The notes: generated by a model from the sequence alone, not told the origin. A DNA stretch of 14,089 nucleotides from Methanomassiliicoccus sp. UBA345 (GCA_002504525.1 DATD01000014.1:1-14089); one strand, 5' to 3'; positions 1 through 7,891 are shown, counted from the first letter of the stretch. Made by a program: numbers and translations.

Positions 1-650
1 GAGACGAATATGACCGTGCGGCCTTGGCGGTACACTTCCTTCATCTTGCCGAGGCACTTGGCTTGGAACTGCTGGTCGCCGACCGCTAACACCTCGTCCG
101 CGATCAATATCTCCGACTCCAGGTGCGCCGCCACGGCGAAAGCCAATCTCAGGTACATGCCTGACGAGTATCTCTTCACCGGAGTATCGAGGAACTTCTC
201 CACTTCTGCGAATCGCACGATCTCGTCGAACTTGCCCCTAATCTCCTTCCGCGTCATCCCGAGAATGGCGCCGTTGAGGAAAACATTCTCTCGTCCGGTC
301 AGTTCGGGATGGAAGCCCGTGCCGACCTCCAGCAGCGAACCGACGCGTCCGCGCAGGATGACCTCGCCCTGCGTCGGATACGTAATCTGGGACAGGATCT
401 TGAGCATGGTGCTCTTCCCTGCACCATTGCGACCGATGATGCCCATCGACTCACCTTCGCCAACCTCGAAATTGATATCCTGCAGCGCCCAGAACGACTC
501 CTTGGCGCCCATCATGCCCTTGAATGTGAGGATGGGATGCCGGACGGTATTGGTGAGCGTCTCCGTCATCCGGCTGCCCGCGGCCGTGTACGCACCGGTG
601 CCGATGAAGTATTGTTTCGACAAGTTCCGTACGCTTATTGCCGGCAGCAT
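1..650 (-). CDS. Polysaccharide ABC exporter ATPase, Wzt/TagH type (partial, C-terminus off window)
   Basis: This is the ATP-hydrolysing subunit of an ABC-2 exporter that would power transfer of a lipid-linked polysaccharide across the cytoplasmic membrane. The 216 visible residues contain the Walker A GRNGAGKS (residues 73-80), a Wzt-typical stretch VGSLLEVGTGFHPELTGREN (about 103-122), the ABC signature YSSGMYLRLA (161-170) and Walker B ILIADE (181-186). The sequence ends just before the expected H-loop, so any C-terminal glycan-binding domain, which would separate Wzt from simple TagH forms, cannot be seen. The ATG at 650 shares one base with the TGA of the permease upstream (TGATG), so the two are translationally coupled. 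The family call is firm. The exported glycan is unknown. Confidence 0.93.
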   Translation of the reverse strand, partial: MLPAISVRNLSKQYFIGTGAYTAAGSRMTETLTNTVRHPILTFKGMMGAKESFWALQDINFEVGEGESMGIIGRNGAGKSTMLKILSQITYPTQGEVILRGRVGSLLEVGTGFHPELTGRENVFLNGAILGMTRKEIRGKFDEIVRFAEVEKFLDTPVKRYSSGMYLRLAFAVAAHLESEILIADEVLAVGDQQFQAKCLGKMKEVYRQGRTVIFV

Positions 651-1480
651 CAGATCACATCCGCAAGCTGGCGTTCGTACTTCTTGAAGTACAGCAGTCC
701 GATGGCAAAGACCACGATCGAAACCACGATACTGGACGCGAAGACCGTAATATCCATTTCCGGCCGCCCGAATACGAAGAACCGCTGGGCGTCCATGATG
801 CCGGCCAGCGGGTTCAGCGTCATCACGCTTCTGAGAATCGGATCCTGAGCGGCGTTAAGAGGATACAGAATCGGTGAGGCGAACAGTAGCAGAGTGGTGA
901 AGAATGGCACGATGTACTGCACGTCGCGGTACTTGGCGGCCATGGCCGAGAACAGGAACGTCAGGCCGGTGACAAGTATGAACGACAGCACCAGCGGCAC
1001 CCAGATGAAGACCATCCACGTGCTGAACACCTCGCCGGTGGCGATCATGATGAGCACGAACACTCCCCATGATATGACATAGTCCAGCAGGCCCGCCAGC
1101 GCCAGGCTTAGCGGCAGCAGGAATCGGGGGAAGTAGATCTTGGAGATCATATTGGCATTACTGATCAAGGATTGGGAACCGGAGTTCAGCGCCGATGAGA
1201 AGAAGGTCCACAGCATCAGCGTGGAGAACAGGAACGGATATACCTCGATGCCTCCGGTGTCGAAGTTGCCCACTCGGTAGAAGATGAGCGCGAAGATAGC
1301 CATGGTCAGCAGCGGCTGCAGCACGACCCATACGACGCCGATGGCGGTCTGTTTGTACTTCGTCTTTATCTGGCGGAGCGTCAGGAAGTAGAGCAGCTCT
1401 CGGTAGTCCCAGATGTCTCTTAGGTTAACTTCCCAGAACGATCTTTTGGGACCGATGATCTTTTCCTTGTTCGAGGCCAT
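650..1480 (-). CDS. Polysaccharide ABC exporter permease, Wzm type (ABC-2)
   Basis: This is the membrane subunit of the exporter, partner of the ATPase that follows it. It has 276 residues, the usual Wzm length. The cytoplasmic N-terminus carries the family hallmark YRELLYFLTLRQIKTKYKQT (about 26-45), followed by about six hydrophobic membrane segments. The first begins at GVVWVVLQPLLTMAIFALIF and the last at VVSIVVFAIGLLYF, and the C-terminal tail KKYERQLADVI is charged. The stop overlaps the start of the ATPase by one base. A 99-bp gap with a convincing TATA/BRE box lies upstream, so the transporter pair is probably transcribed from its own promoter as well as by read-through from the glycosyltransferase genes. 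Confidence 0.95.
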   Translation of the reverse strand: MASNKEKIIGPKRSFWEVNLRDIWDYRELLYFLTLRQIKTKYKQTAIGVVWVVLQPLLTMAIFALIFYRVGNFDTGGIEVYPFLFSTLMLWTFFSSALNSGSQSLISNANMISKIYFPRFLLPLSLALAGLLDYVISWGVFVLIMIATGEVFSTWMVFIWVPLVLSFILVTGLTFLFSAMAAKYRDVQYIVPFFTTLLLFASPILYPLNAAQDPILRSVMTLNPLAGIMDAQRFFVFGRPEMDITVFASSIVVSIVVFAIGLLYFKKYERQLADVI

Positions 1481-1528
1481 TCTATGACGTCCAGAACGAA
1501 GCAGGTTAGGCCTTGTGATTGAGCGAGG

Positions 1529-1542
1529 GCTATATAAGTTTC
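1529..1542 (-). promoter_or_regulatory. Archaeal TATA/BRE promoter for the exporter genes
   Basis: Read on the minus strand this is GAAACTTATATAGC, a purine-rich BRE followed by a near-consensus TATA box. Its centre near 1534 predicts transcription starting around 1507, giving a leader of roughly 25-30 bases before the permease ATG at 1480. It is one of the best-formed promoter boxes in the window. Confidence 0.6.
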
Positions 1543-1579
1543 ATGAGGGCTGTCTGGGTTGGGAGTATGCATCTACCCG

Positions 1580-2518
1580 TTAGTTCCGGCCCTCCACGAA
1601 CCGCCGCCTCATATGGCGGGCCGAGTTGACCACCGCTGGAGGGCAGTAGGAAAGCATGTATAATGCTAGGATCCTGCCGTACTCTTCGTTGCCGGGCCGC
1701 CGGGCCAACGTGGCTCTCGCTTCCTTCCCTCGGCCGTCAATGACGCACAGTCTGGCGTACTCGCATAGATAGTTATTAACGTACGAACGCAGGCTGCGTT
1801 TGTCCGCACGGCTCTCGTCCTTGAGGGCCTCCAGAGCAAAGTCGATGCACGGCTCCAGGACGAAGCGGTGTGACATCGACGGGTGGATATCCCCGCACCG
1901 GATGTAGTTCGCTCCGACGTCGGTGTGGTGAGCGATGGGGTACTTCAGCGCTAGGCGGCCCCAAGCGTCGATATCCTCTCCATAGCCCCAAGAGGGAAAG
2001 AAACCGCCCACATCGGTGATGGCGCTCTTCCGCAGGACGATGGATGAAGCGCAAAAGTACTTTTCGACCCCTGCCAGGTAGAAGTAATCAGGAGTCCCTA
2101 TAAACGGCCGCTTGATCTTGGGATGTGTGCTATCGTATGCCTTGTCGGTGAACACATACCGGAATGCGGTAGTGTACGCGCCTGCTGAGGGATATCGCTC
2201 GACCAGCTCGTCGATCAGGTCGAGGAAGTTGGGCAAGTACTCGTCGTCGGCATCGAGCAGTCCAATGAGCTCGTGCTTGGCGTTCTCGATGCCATTATTG
2301 CGCGCTGATGAGATTCCCTGATTGGTCTGATGGAGCAGCTTGATCCGGGGGTCACGCCTGGCCTCCACACTCTTCGGCCCTCCATCGGTCGAACCATCGT
2401 TGACGATGACCACTTCGACGTCGTGGTCCTGGGAGAGGATGGAGTCGATGGTCCGGTCGATGGTACCCTCCTTGTTGAAGAGTGGGATGACGACAGAGTA
2501 TGACTGCCTTCTGGTCAT
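1580..2518 (-). CDS. Family 2 glycosyltransferase (GT-A fold)
   Basis: A predicted sugar transferase using a nucleotide-sugar donor, acting on the cytoplasmic side during glycan assembly. The N-terminal GT-A domain shows the opening strand YSVVIPLFNKEGTI (7-20), the donor-binding NDGSTD (40-45), the metal-binding DADD (89-92) and an acceptor-side acidic pair in GYGEDIDAW (178-186). The protein has 312 residues and no membrane segments are evident. The C-terminal 90 residues are helical-looking and unassigned. It is the fifth gene of the cluster, 61 bp after the preceding GT2 gene and 99 bp before the permease. A TATA-like box lies immediately upstream. The sugar and linkage cannot be predicted. 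Confidence 0.92.
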   Translation of the reverse strand: MTRRQSYSVVIPLFNKEGTIDRTIDSILSQDHDVEVVIVNDGSTDGGPKSVEARRDPRIKLLHQTNQGISSARNNGIENAKHELIGLLDADDEYLPNFLDLIDELVERYPSAGAYTTAFRYVFTDKAYDSTHPKIKRPFIGTPDYFYLAGVEKYFCASSIVLRKSAITDVGGFFPSWGYGEDIDAWGRLALKYPIAHHTDVGANYIRCGDIHPSMSHRFVLEPCIDFALEALKDESRADKRSLRSYVNNYLCEYARLCVIDGRGKEARATLARRPGNEEYGRILALYMLSYCPPAVVNSARHMRRRFVEGRN

Positions 2519-2540
2519 GTCCAGCAGCCCCTATGGATGA

Positions 2541-2555
2541 AATAGATAATAAGAC
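2541..2555 (-). promoter_or_regulatory. Possible TATA box upstream of the GT2 gene ending at 1580
   Basis: The minus strand reads GGTCTTATTATCTAT here, an AT-rich TATA-like element in a 61-bp intergenic gap. The predicted start of transcription (about 2522) falls almost on the ATG at 2518, so it would give a nearly leaderless message. No purine-rich BRE precedes it, so this is tentative. Confidence 0.3.
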
Positions 2556-2579
2556 CTGACCCGGCAACTCTCTGCCCCA

Positions 2580-3653
2580 TCAAGCCCTGATAAGGCCCAC
2601 ATCCTTCCCCCTTCCCCCCTCTAGAGCTCGCATGAGCACCTCAGCGATTAGCCGAGGAAGCGAAGAAGGCCAGTAACGTGTCGCGTTGCAGAAGACACTT
2701 AGAGCGGCGCCGGGTCCAAGACGTAGCGAGCGCATGAACAGATGGGATGTCAACATGGCTACATCCCTGCGGACAGTCACCACCTCTCCTTTGTCCAGAG
2801 GGACCTTCACCAGATAAGCGTCCACCAGTTCATATAGCAGACGGGCCGAGGCGGAAAGCTGCTCTCTGGATGCCACAGAATAAGGGTGCTTGAGTCCATC
2901 CACTGCTTCGCGGTCAACGGAACGCCCGAGCGTCGCAGCCATGCTCCGGCAGGAGAGGTCGAGGGAGGCGTTGGCCTGAGCGTCGCACTGGCTGGTGGAC
3001 ACGCTCCCGCCGTGGATACGGTATCGAAGCAGCGGCTGAGATAGGTTCGCCATATCCGTCTTGTCAAGTACATGGAGCCATAGTTCGTAATCCTCGCAAT
3101 GAAGGAACGAGTCCGAGTACATGCCTAGTTGCTCGACGATAGACTTCCGGAACATGACGCTGGGGTGGGCCACCGGAGCATTGAAATGGGCGTACCAGCG
3201 AGTGCGGGCTGGAGAGACGGGATAGTGACGAACGCCCATCTGTCGTCCATCACCATCTATCAGTTGGATGGCCGACCCCACTACGGCGACATTTAAGCAG
3301 CGGTCTAACAGCTCCACTTGCCGACCGATCCGCTCCGGTGCGGCGACGTCGTCAGCATCCATACGGGCGATGAACTCTCCACGTGCGAGGGCGATCCCGG
3401 CGTTCAGCGACCTGGCCAGGCCCAGCTTCGTCTCGTTCCGCACGTAGCGTATGCGCTCATCGCCCAATCTGCTTACGATATCTTCCGTGGAATCAGTGCT
3501 GTTCGCCTCGTCTATTATGATGACTTCGAGATCAGCGAAGTCCTGAGCGACCAGGCTCCGCAACGCCTCCTCGAGATAGCTCTCCGAGTTGTATGTTGGG
3601 ACGATGATACTGACACGCGGCGACTTCATGGGCTCGCTGACCTGGGCGCTCAT
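2580..3653 (-). CDS. Family 2 glycosyltransferase with variant nucleotide-binding motif
   Basis: A GT-A family 2 transferase of 357 residues from the chosen start. It shows VSIIVPTYNSESYLEEAL (14-31), the metal site MDADD (98-102), the family motif HPSVMFRK (163-170) and the acidic pair HCEDYELW (185-192). The usual DDGSTD donor motif is replaced by IDEANSTDST (47-56), one residue longer and with Glu at the second acidic position. The ATG at 3653 overlaps the stop of the GT4 gene as ATGA, the typical coupled arrangement. An in-frame ATG at 3668 would add five residues but lies deeper inside the upstream gene. The C-terminal 150 residues are unassigned. Donor and acceptor are unknown. Confidence 0.9.
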   Translation of the reverse strand: MSAQVSEPMKSPRVSIIVPTYNSESYLEEALRSLVAQDFADLEVIIIDEANSTDSTEDIVSRLGDERIRYVRNETKLGLARSLNAGIALARGEFIARMDADDVAAPERIGRQVELLDRCLNVAVVGSAIQLIDGDGRQMGVRHYPVSPARTRWYAHFNAPVAHPSVMFRKSIVEQLGMYSDSFLHCEDYELWLHVLDKTDMANLSQPLLRYRIHGGSVSTSQCDAQANASLDLSCRSMAATLGRSVDREAVDGLKHPYSVASREQLSASARLLYELVDAYLVKVPLDKGEVVTVRRDVAMLTSHLFMRSLRLGPGAALSVFCNATRYWPSSLPRLIAEVLMRALEGGRGKDVGLIRA

Positions 3654-4891
3654 AACATTGCATCCCATCTATTGTTATTTGTGGGGGTCAATGACGTCGG
3701 ATAGGTGGCGTCAGTCGCCGAACGCCCGGCGACCAGGTCGGAGTACAGTTCCTCGTAGCGCTCGGCGATCCGCTCCCAGGTGAACGAGCCTATCCAAGCA
3801 TGATACCCTCTCTCCGCTAGCTCTCCCCTTCGCACTGCATCGTCGTGCAACCGCCGGAGCACGACCGCCGATTCACGAATCATGGCCGTCACCGAACCGT
3901 CGCTTCGTCGACGGGTGGGCAGCAGCATGCCCCCTCCGCCCCATGAGATGATCTCTGCGGCATTACCGACGTCAGTGGTCAGGAAGGGCGTGCGTGAGGC
4001 CATCGCTTCGAACAGGACAATGGGTGAGCACTCGATGTTGGATGGGAATAAGAACACATCAGCCTCATGGTATGCAGCCACGGTCAGCTCTCTCGGCAGG
4101 TCAGCGACCACCAATCGTTGCTTCTTTCTGCTCCGGAGCCCTTTGTTGAAGCGCTCGGCGACTTTATTACAGGAAGCCACGCAGCCTTTCATGTCGCAGT
4201 TGCCCACAATAGCGAAGGTAGCGTTCTCGATGCCAGATCGCCTGAATATCTGGATGGCCTCAGCGTGCCCCTTGACGCCGGTGTGCGAACCGACGTGTAG
4301 AACCAGAAAATCGTCCTCTGGAATGCCATACGCCGCCCGGAAGCTACTGTTCGGCGGCGAAACAAACTCCTCCTCGCTGGCACCGTTCGGAATGATGATT
4401 CTGTCGTCGATACCATGCTTTCGGGCGAAGTCGATGTCTCGATACGAGCGGGACAGGAACACGCATGCATCATAGTGCTTCATCCATTCTCCCATCCGAT
4501 TGAAGTATCCAGCATAGCGAGGATCGTACAAGCTGGAGAAGCCGCAGGGGACTAGCACTTTTTTCGCCTTAATCTCGTTCAGGATTGGCAGCGCGAGGTC
4601 GGTTGTCCACTGCTGGGCTGCATAGTTCATGATTATGTCGAACTTCGAGTCCCGGAGGAATGTCTGGTACCGTTCCGTATCACCACTCATCCCCCGTACC
4701 GCGTTACCGCGGATGTTGAACTCCTCTATTCGTACCCCATTTTTGACGCGCTCCTCACGGTCCGGCAGCCCCGTCGTCGCCACAGTTACCTCGTGACCAC
4801 GCCTCGTCAATAGCTCGGAGAGGCGCCTCACGACCTCCTGTGCACCGCCCTTGGAGGGGTGATAGAACTCGACGGTGTGAAGAATGCGCAT
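3650..4891 (-). CDS. Family 4 glycosyltransferase (GT-B fold)
   Basis: A retaining GT-B transferase of 413 residues. The N-terminal Rossmann domain begins MRILHTVEFYHPSKGGAQEV, the glycine-rich acceptor loop typical of GT4 proteins. The C-terminal donor domain shows HVGSHTGVKG (199-208) with the expected basic residue, and the E-x7-E motif in ECSPIVLFE (287-295) followed by TTDVGNAAEI. The last 25 residues are low in structure and may be a linker. The start lies 4 bp after the stop of the CgeB-like gene and the stop overlaps the next GT2 start by ATGA, so the gene is plainly inside an operon. The specific sugar cannot be read from sequence. Confidence 0.93.
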   Translation of the reverse strand: MRILHTVEFYHPSKGGAQEVVRRLSELLTRRGHEVTVATTGLPDREERVKNGVRIEEFNIRGNAVRGMSGDTERYQTFLRDSKFDIIMNYAAQQWTTDLALPILNEIKAKKVLVPCGFSSLYDPRYAGYFNRMGEWMKHYDACVFLSRSYRDIDFARKHGIDDRIIIPNGASEEEFVSPPNSSFRAAYGIPEDDFLVLHVGSHTGVKGHAEAIQIFRRSGIENATFAIVGNCDMKGCVASCNKVAERFNKGLRSRKKQRLVVADLPRELTVAAYHEADVFLFPSNIECSPIVLFEAMASRTPFLTTDVGNAAEIISWGGGGMLLPTRRRSDGSVTAMIRESAVVLRRLHDDAVRRGELAERGYHAWIGSFTWERIAERYEELYSDLVAGRSATDATYPTSLTPTNNNRWDAML

Positions 4892-4895
4892 GGTG

Positions 4896-6041
4896 TCACA
4901 CTGTCATTTCGCTGGTCGGCAGAGTCTGCAACATCTCTGCCGCCGTCCGCTCCAGAGGGTGCCCGATGCGCTCGAAGATCTCGGCGAAGCGATGGATATA
5001 TGTATGCTCGTGCAGCGTCCTCTCGTACCCGCGAAGTGCGACCTCTTGCCGCTCCACCTCGTTGTCCAGATAATAACTGGCCAGCTCGATGAGCTCCTCG
5101 GTCGTCCGGAAACAGGCAATCTCCTTCCCTGGGGTGTAGTATGAGGCGAGATCCTCTGCTTCGCCGGTGAGCATGAACCCACCGCAGCCGGGGACCTCAA
5201 AGTTGCGCCCCTTGATCTGTTCGTTGCTCCTTACCGAATCATCGGGCTTGCTCGGAGCAATGAGCGGGAGGACATTGTTGCATACGAACTTCTTCACAAT
5301 CCACCCACCAGGCAACTTGCTCAACGCAGCCATGGTTGTTCGCCCCCGTCGGCCGAGGTCAATGCGGTATTGTGGCACCACCGACGCGTTTGATAGATTG
5401 AGGTTAATGCGACTCTGGTTGAACACGCGGATCATATTATCCTGAGAGATCCGCCCGTTCTTCCAGCCGTTGCCCCACGTCTGGATATCCAGGCCAGCGT
5501 GGCGAACGCAGTCCACCACTGCCTTGCGATCCCCATGGGGCTGGCCGATGAAGGTCATGTCGTAGGTAAGCGGGAGGCTGAGGCGGCGGTAGATGAAGGG
5601 GTTGCATGCCCACTGAGTCTTGATGACGTTTCTGAAGCCAGAAGCATCATACTTAGGTAGTGCGCTCTTCGCGGTCGTGGTCACCCAGTCGAAGCAAGGT
5701 GCGTAGAACTTCGAGAAGTTATCAAATCGCCAGTGGTCGTCACAGAACCAGTTGACGGTCGTTGTCTCCGTTCTCTCAGTGATGCGCCGTAGCGTCTCCG
5801 GTTCGATTTCGCCCTTGAATATGCAGGTGAACATGACGTCTGGTTTAGTCTCCTCGACTTGCCGGAACAGCAGCTCGTTCATCCGCTCCTTACCAACCTC
5901 GTTCATTATGGACATGAAATCGAAGTAGTCGACCTGCACCCCCATCCTAGTGAGGCATTCGTAGAAGTTGTAGTGCTCGAAACTCGGCCCCCTCTCCGGG
6001 AAGCCGTAGTCATACCGCATCGCGACGTATAGTATTCTCAT
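4896..6041 (-). CDS. CgeB-like glycosyltransferase family protein
   Basis: It resembles the CgeB/DUF3880 group of GT-B-like proteins, known from spore-coat and surface-polysaccharide loci. The chosen start gives 381 residues beginning MRILYVAMRYDYGFPERGPS, a typical first Rossmann strand for this family. The C-terminal portion carries the Glyco_trans_1_2 hallmarks: RINLNLSNAS, then NFEVPGCGGFMLTGEAEDL, and TTEELIELASYYLDN before the closing YIHRFAEIFERIG. An ATG at 6149 would add 36 residues, but that extension looks non-coding in composition and lies at or before the transcription start predicted from the TATA-like box at 6161-6173. A GGTGAT Shine-Dalgarno match lies 12 bases before 6041. 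Enzymatic activity is inferred from family only. Confidence 0.85.
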   Translation of the reverse strand: MRILYVAMRYDYGFPERGPSFEHYNFYECLTRMGVQVDYFDFMSIMNEVGKERMNELLFRQVEETKPDVMFTCIFKGEIEPETLRRITERTETTTVNWFCDDHWRFDNFSKFYAPCFDWVTTTAKSALPKYDASGFRNVIKTQWACNPFIYRRLSLPLTYDMTFIGQPHGDRKAVVDCVRHAGLDIQTWGNGWKNGRISQDNMIRVFNQSRINLNLSNASVVPQYRIDLGRRGRTTMAALSKLPGGWIVKKFVCNNVLPLIAPSKPDDSVRSNEQIKGRNFEVPGCGGFMLTGEAEDLASYYTPGKEIACFRTTEELIELASYYLDNEVERQEVALRGYERTLHEHTYIHRFAEIFERIGHPLERTAAEMLQTLPTSEMTV

Positions 6042-6160
6042 GCTATCGGTTGCATCACCATCATGCAATTCCTGGTTTATAAGGGGAGTCGCGAAGGCAG
6101 ATACAAAAAGATCCGGTACGCGTTCGTAATATGGCCTCTGGCGACTCATGCCTCGGCAAA

Positions 6161-6173
6161 TCTAGTATATGAG
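6161..6173 (-). promoter_or_regulatory. Possible TATA box before the CgeB-like gene
   Basis: The minus strand reads CTCATATACTAGA in the gap after the first GT2 gene. It would start transcription near 6140. A second AT-rich box, CTTATAAA at 6077-6084, is closer to the preferred ATG at 6041. Either could be an internal promoter and neither is certain. Confidence 0.25.
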
Positions 6174-6191
6174 ATGGGTCTTATCTACTGA

Positions 6192-7103
6192 TTAAACGTA
6201 AAAATATTTTCTTAATATAATTAGATATATGGCTAGTTTGGCCGCCCTGAAGGGGTGCTGTCGTAGCAGAGCGGTGAACATTCGCGCGGCCTGCCCTCGT
6301 TGCTTCCCCCTCAATAGCTCATGCAGAATGAGTTCACGCATCCTCCACTTGCCTTCCGCTAATCTCTTCTCATGGTCCTGCCCGAGGATGCGTGCCTCCG
6401 TGTCTGCCCGTTCCAATGTGGCTATGACGCTCTGAAAATAGGCAACGCGAGAACTCAGGCTGCGCACGCTCCCTGGTTGGTCTAAATAGTATGCCAGGGG
6501 CTGAGCGAGGTAGGCGACCTCGGTACGCAAAGCGAGCCTTAGCCACAAGTCGTAGTCTTCGACGCCGCGAAGCTCCATCGATTCAGGGAACCCTCCAGTC
6601 AAGTCGAGCAGGTCCCGCCGCACCAGCACGGTGGAGGTGATGATGAAATTATCTTCAATCAGCCGGTCGAACGCCTGGCCTGAGATACCCTGGCCGTCTC
6701 GAAGATAAGGCCCGAGGCCCTCACCGCCTGGGGCGAGCCTATATGCATTGTTACACACCAAGCCCACCCCGCCGCTCATCGCGTCGACCTGCAACGCGAT
6801 CTTCTCCGGCATCCATCGGTCATCGGAGTCGAGGAAGGCAATCAGCTCGCTATTGGCAACCCTAATCCCCTCGTTCCTCGCTTTCGATGGCAGACCGCTG
6901 TGCTCTAGCTTCAAGTATCGAACATCGGGAAATCTCGAACGGACCACCTGTTCAGTCTCATCGGTCGAACCGTCATCGCAAACGATGATCTCCATAGGTC
7001 CGTACGTCTGTTGTCGCACGCTCTCGATAGCCTTCGCAATCAGCGACGCACGATTGTATGTCGGTATGATGACCGATATCGTGGGGTTCATTCCGCGCGG
7101 CAT
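6192..7103 (-). CDS. Family 2 glycosyltransferase (GT-A fold), first gene of the glycan cluster
   Basis: A 303-residue GT2 enzyme with a textbook GT-A domain: ISVIIPTYNRASLIAKAI (9-26), the donor motif CDDGSTDET (42-50), the metal site LDSDD (91-95) and the acidic pair VEDYDLWLRL (181-190). The C-terminus ends in a hydrophobic, AT-rich coded stretch (FRAAKLAIYLIILRKYFYV), perhaps a membrane-associating helix. The start may be the ATG at 7103 or the one at 7091 (MNPTISV), since neither has a strong ribosome-binding site. It is the promoter-proximal gene of the minus-strand glycan cluster, with a TATA-like box at 7157-7168. No gene in the same orientation lies immediately upstream. Confidence 0.92.
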   Translation of the reverse strand: MPRGMNPTISVIIPTYNRASLIAKAIESVRQQTYGPMEIIVCDDGSTDETEQVVRSRFPDVRYLKLEHSGLPSKARNEGIRVANSELIAFLDSDDRWMPEKIALQVDAMSGGVGLVCNNAYRLAPGGEGLGPYLRDGQGISGQAFDRLIEDNFIITSTVLVRRDLLDLTGGFPESMELRGVEDYDLWLRLALRTEVAYLAQPLAYYLDQPGSVRSLSSRVAYFQSVIATLERADTEARILGQDHEKRLAEGKWRMRELILHELLRGKQRGQAARMFTALLRQHPFRAAKLAIYLIILRKYFYV

Positions 7104-7156
7104 ATAATCATCATCGCATTAATGCTTGGCGCGGCAACAATACCCATCGCCGCAGG

Positions 7157-7168
7157 CTTATAATAACA
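7157..7168 (-). promoter_or_regulatory. Probable TATA box for the glycan cluster
   Basis: The minus strand reads GTTATTATAAGC. The centre at about 7163 predicts a transcription start near 7136 and a leader of about 33 bases before the ATG at 7103. It sits in the intergenic region between the cluster and the divergent VOC gene, where a main promoter for the operon would be expected. Confidence 0.45.
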
Positions 7169-7194
7169 AGTTCATTTGCTATTCCATGCCTTGA

Positions 7195-7349
7195 CGGCTG
7201 CTGTACTTCCCGATGATCCACAAAGATCCCGCGCAGGTATCCAACCTGGTCGACGGTATCGCGGACGAGGATAAAATGGCTCAAATCTACTTGTAAGAGT
7301 CGAGCTGATGAGGAAGCGCATCTTGGACGGGGACGCCGCAGGACGATAG
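7195..7349 (+). pseudogene. Possible decayed coding remnant (amidohydrolase-like C-terminus)
   Basis: No intact gene is present between 7104 and 7381. In the plus direction an open stretch from 7195 to 7296 reads LLYFPMIHKDPAQVSNLVDG then IADEDKMAQIYL with G/C-rich third positions, followed in another frame at 7308-7349 by MRKRILDGDAAGR. The combination EDK plus RKRILDGDAA resembles the EDK-(x)-ILGGNAARL ending of TIM-barrel amidohydrolases, suggesting a gene end broken by a short insertion. The match is short and made by eye, so it is tentative. Confidence 0.22.
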
Positions 7350-7381
7350 TAACAATAACGCGGCGAGGCATCCACCATACC

Positions 7382-7870
7382 ATGCCCCTCGGCGACCCCA
7401 TGGGCGGAGAGACCCCCGAATCAGACATCGGAAGCCACATCGGCATCGACGCGGTCATGGTGCCCGTCTCCGACTTCGACAAGGCGCTGGAGTTCTACAC
7501 CGAGATACTCAACTTCACCATTGCCGACGATCGCCGCGCTGAGGGGCGGATCGAGCTGTCGCTGCCGGAGGGCGGGGCGCGCATAATCTTGTATATGCCA
7601 ACGCAGGGGGAAGAGGAACCGGGCATCAGGACCGGCATAGTCCTGGCGACCGATTCCATCTACGACTTCCACAAGGTCATGGTCGATGACGGCGTCGAGT
7701 TCGTCGTCAAACCGGAGCGGGACCGTTTCGGGCGCCTCATCGTGCGCATCCTTGATCAGGACGGTAACGAGATCGAAGTGGTCGACCGCCCGCCCGCCGT
7801 GCCGGCCCTAAGGCCGAAGGCCACTGAAGAGAGCATGGCCGGCGGTCGGTGCCCTAGACGCAAGCGATGA
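7382..7870 (+). CDS. VOC (glyoxalase/bleomycin-resistance fold) protein
   Basis: A small soluble protein of 162 residues with the vicinal-oxygen-chelate fold. The first beta-alpha unit reads IDAVMVPVSDFDKALEFYTE (22-41) and the last strand ILDQDGNEIEVVDRP (123-137), matching the family ending DPDGNxxEL. The central part contains LSLPEGGARIILY and GIRTGIVLATDSIYDFHKVM, with a helix before the second half. The metal-binding His normally found in the first strand is absent (the strand reads IDAVMV), while the C-terminal Glu is present, so metal use and any catalysis are doubtful. The last 25 residues are basic and disordered-looking. An in-frame ATG at 7400 is an alternative start. It stands alone on this strand, and its substrate is unknown. 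Confidence 0.85.
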   Translation: MPLGDPMGGETPESDIGSHIGIDAVMVPVSDFDKALEFYTEILNFTIADDRRAEGRIELSLPEGGARIILYMPTQGEEEPGIRTGIVLATDSIYDFHKVMVDDGVEFVVKPERDRFGRLIVRILDQDGNEIEVVDRPPAVPALRPKATEESMAGGRCPRRKR

Positions 7871-7891
7871 ACACCGTTACCTAACGATCTC

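Noticed and set aside
7111..7482. Minus-strand open frame of 123 codons upstream of the first GT2 gene
   Set aside because: It overlaps the VOC start region, has Met-rich low-complexity N-terminal sequence and no domain. It also crosses the likely promoter of the glycan cluster.
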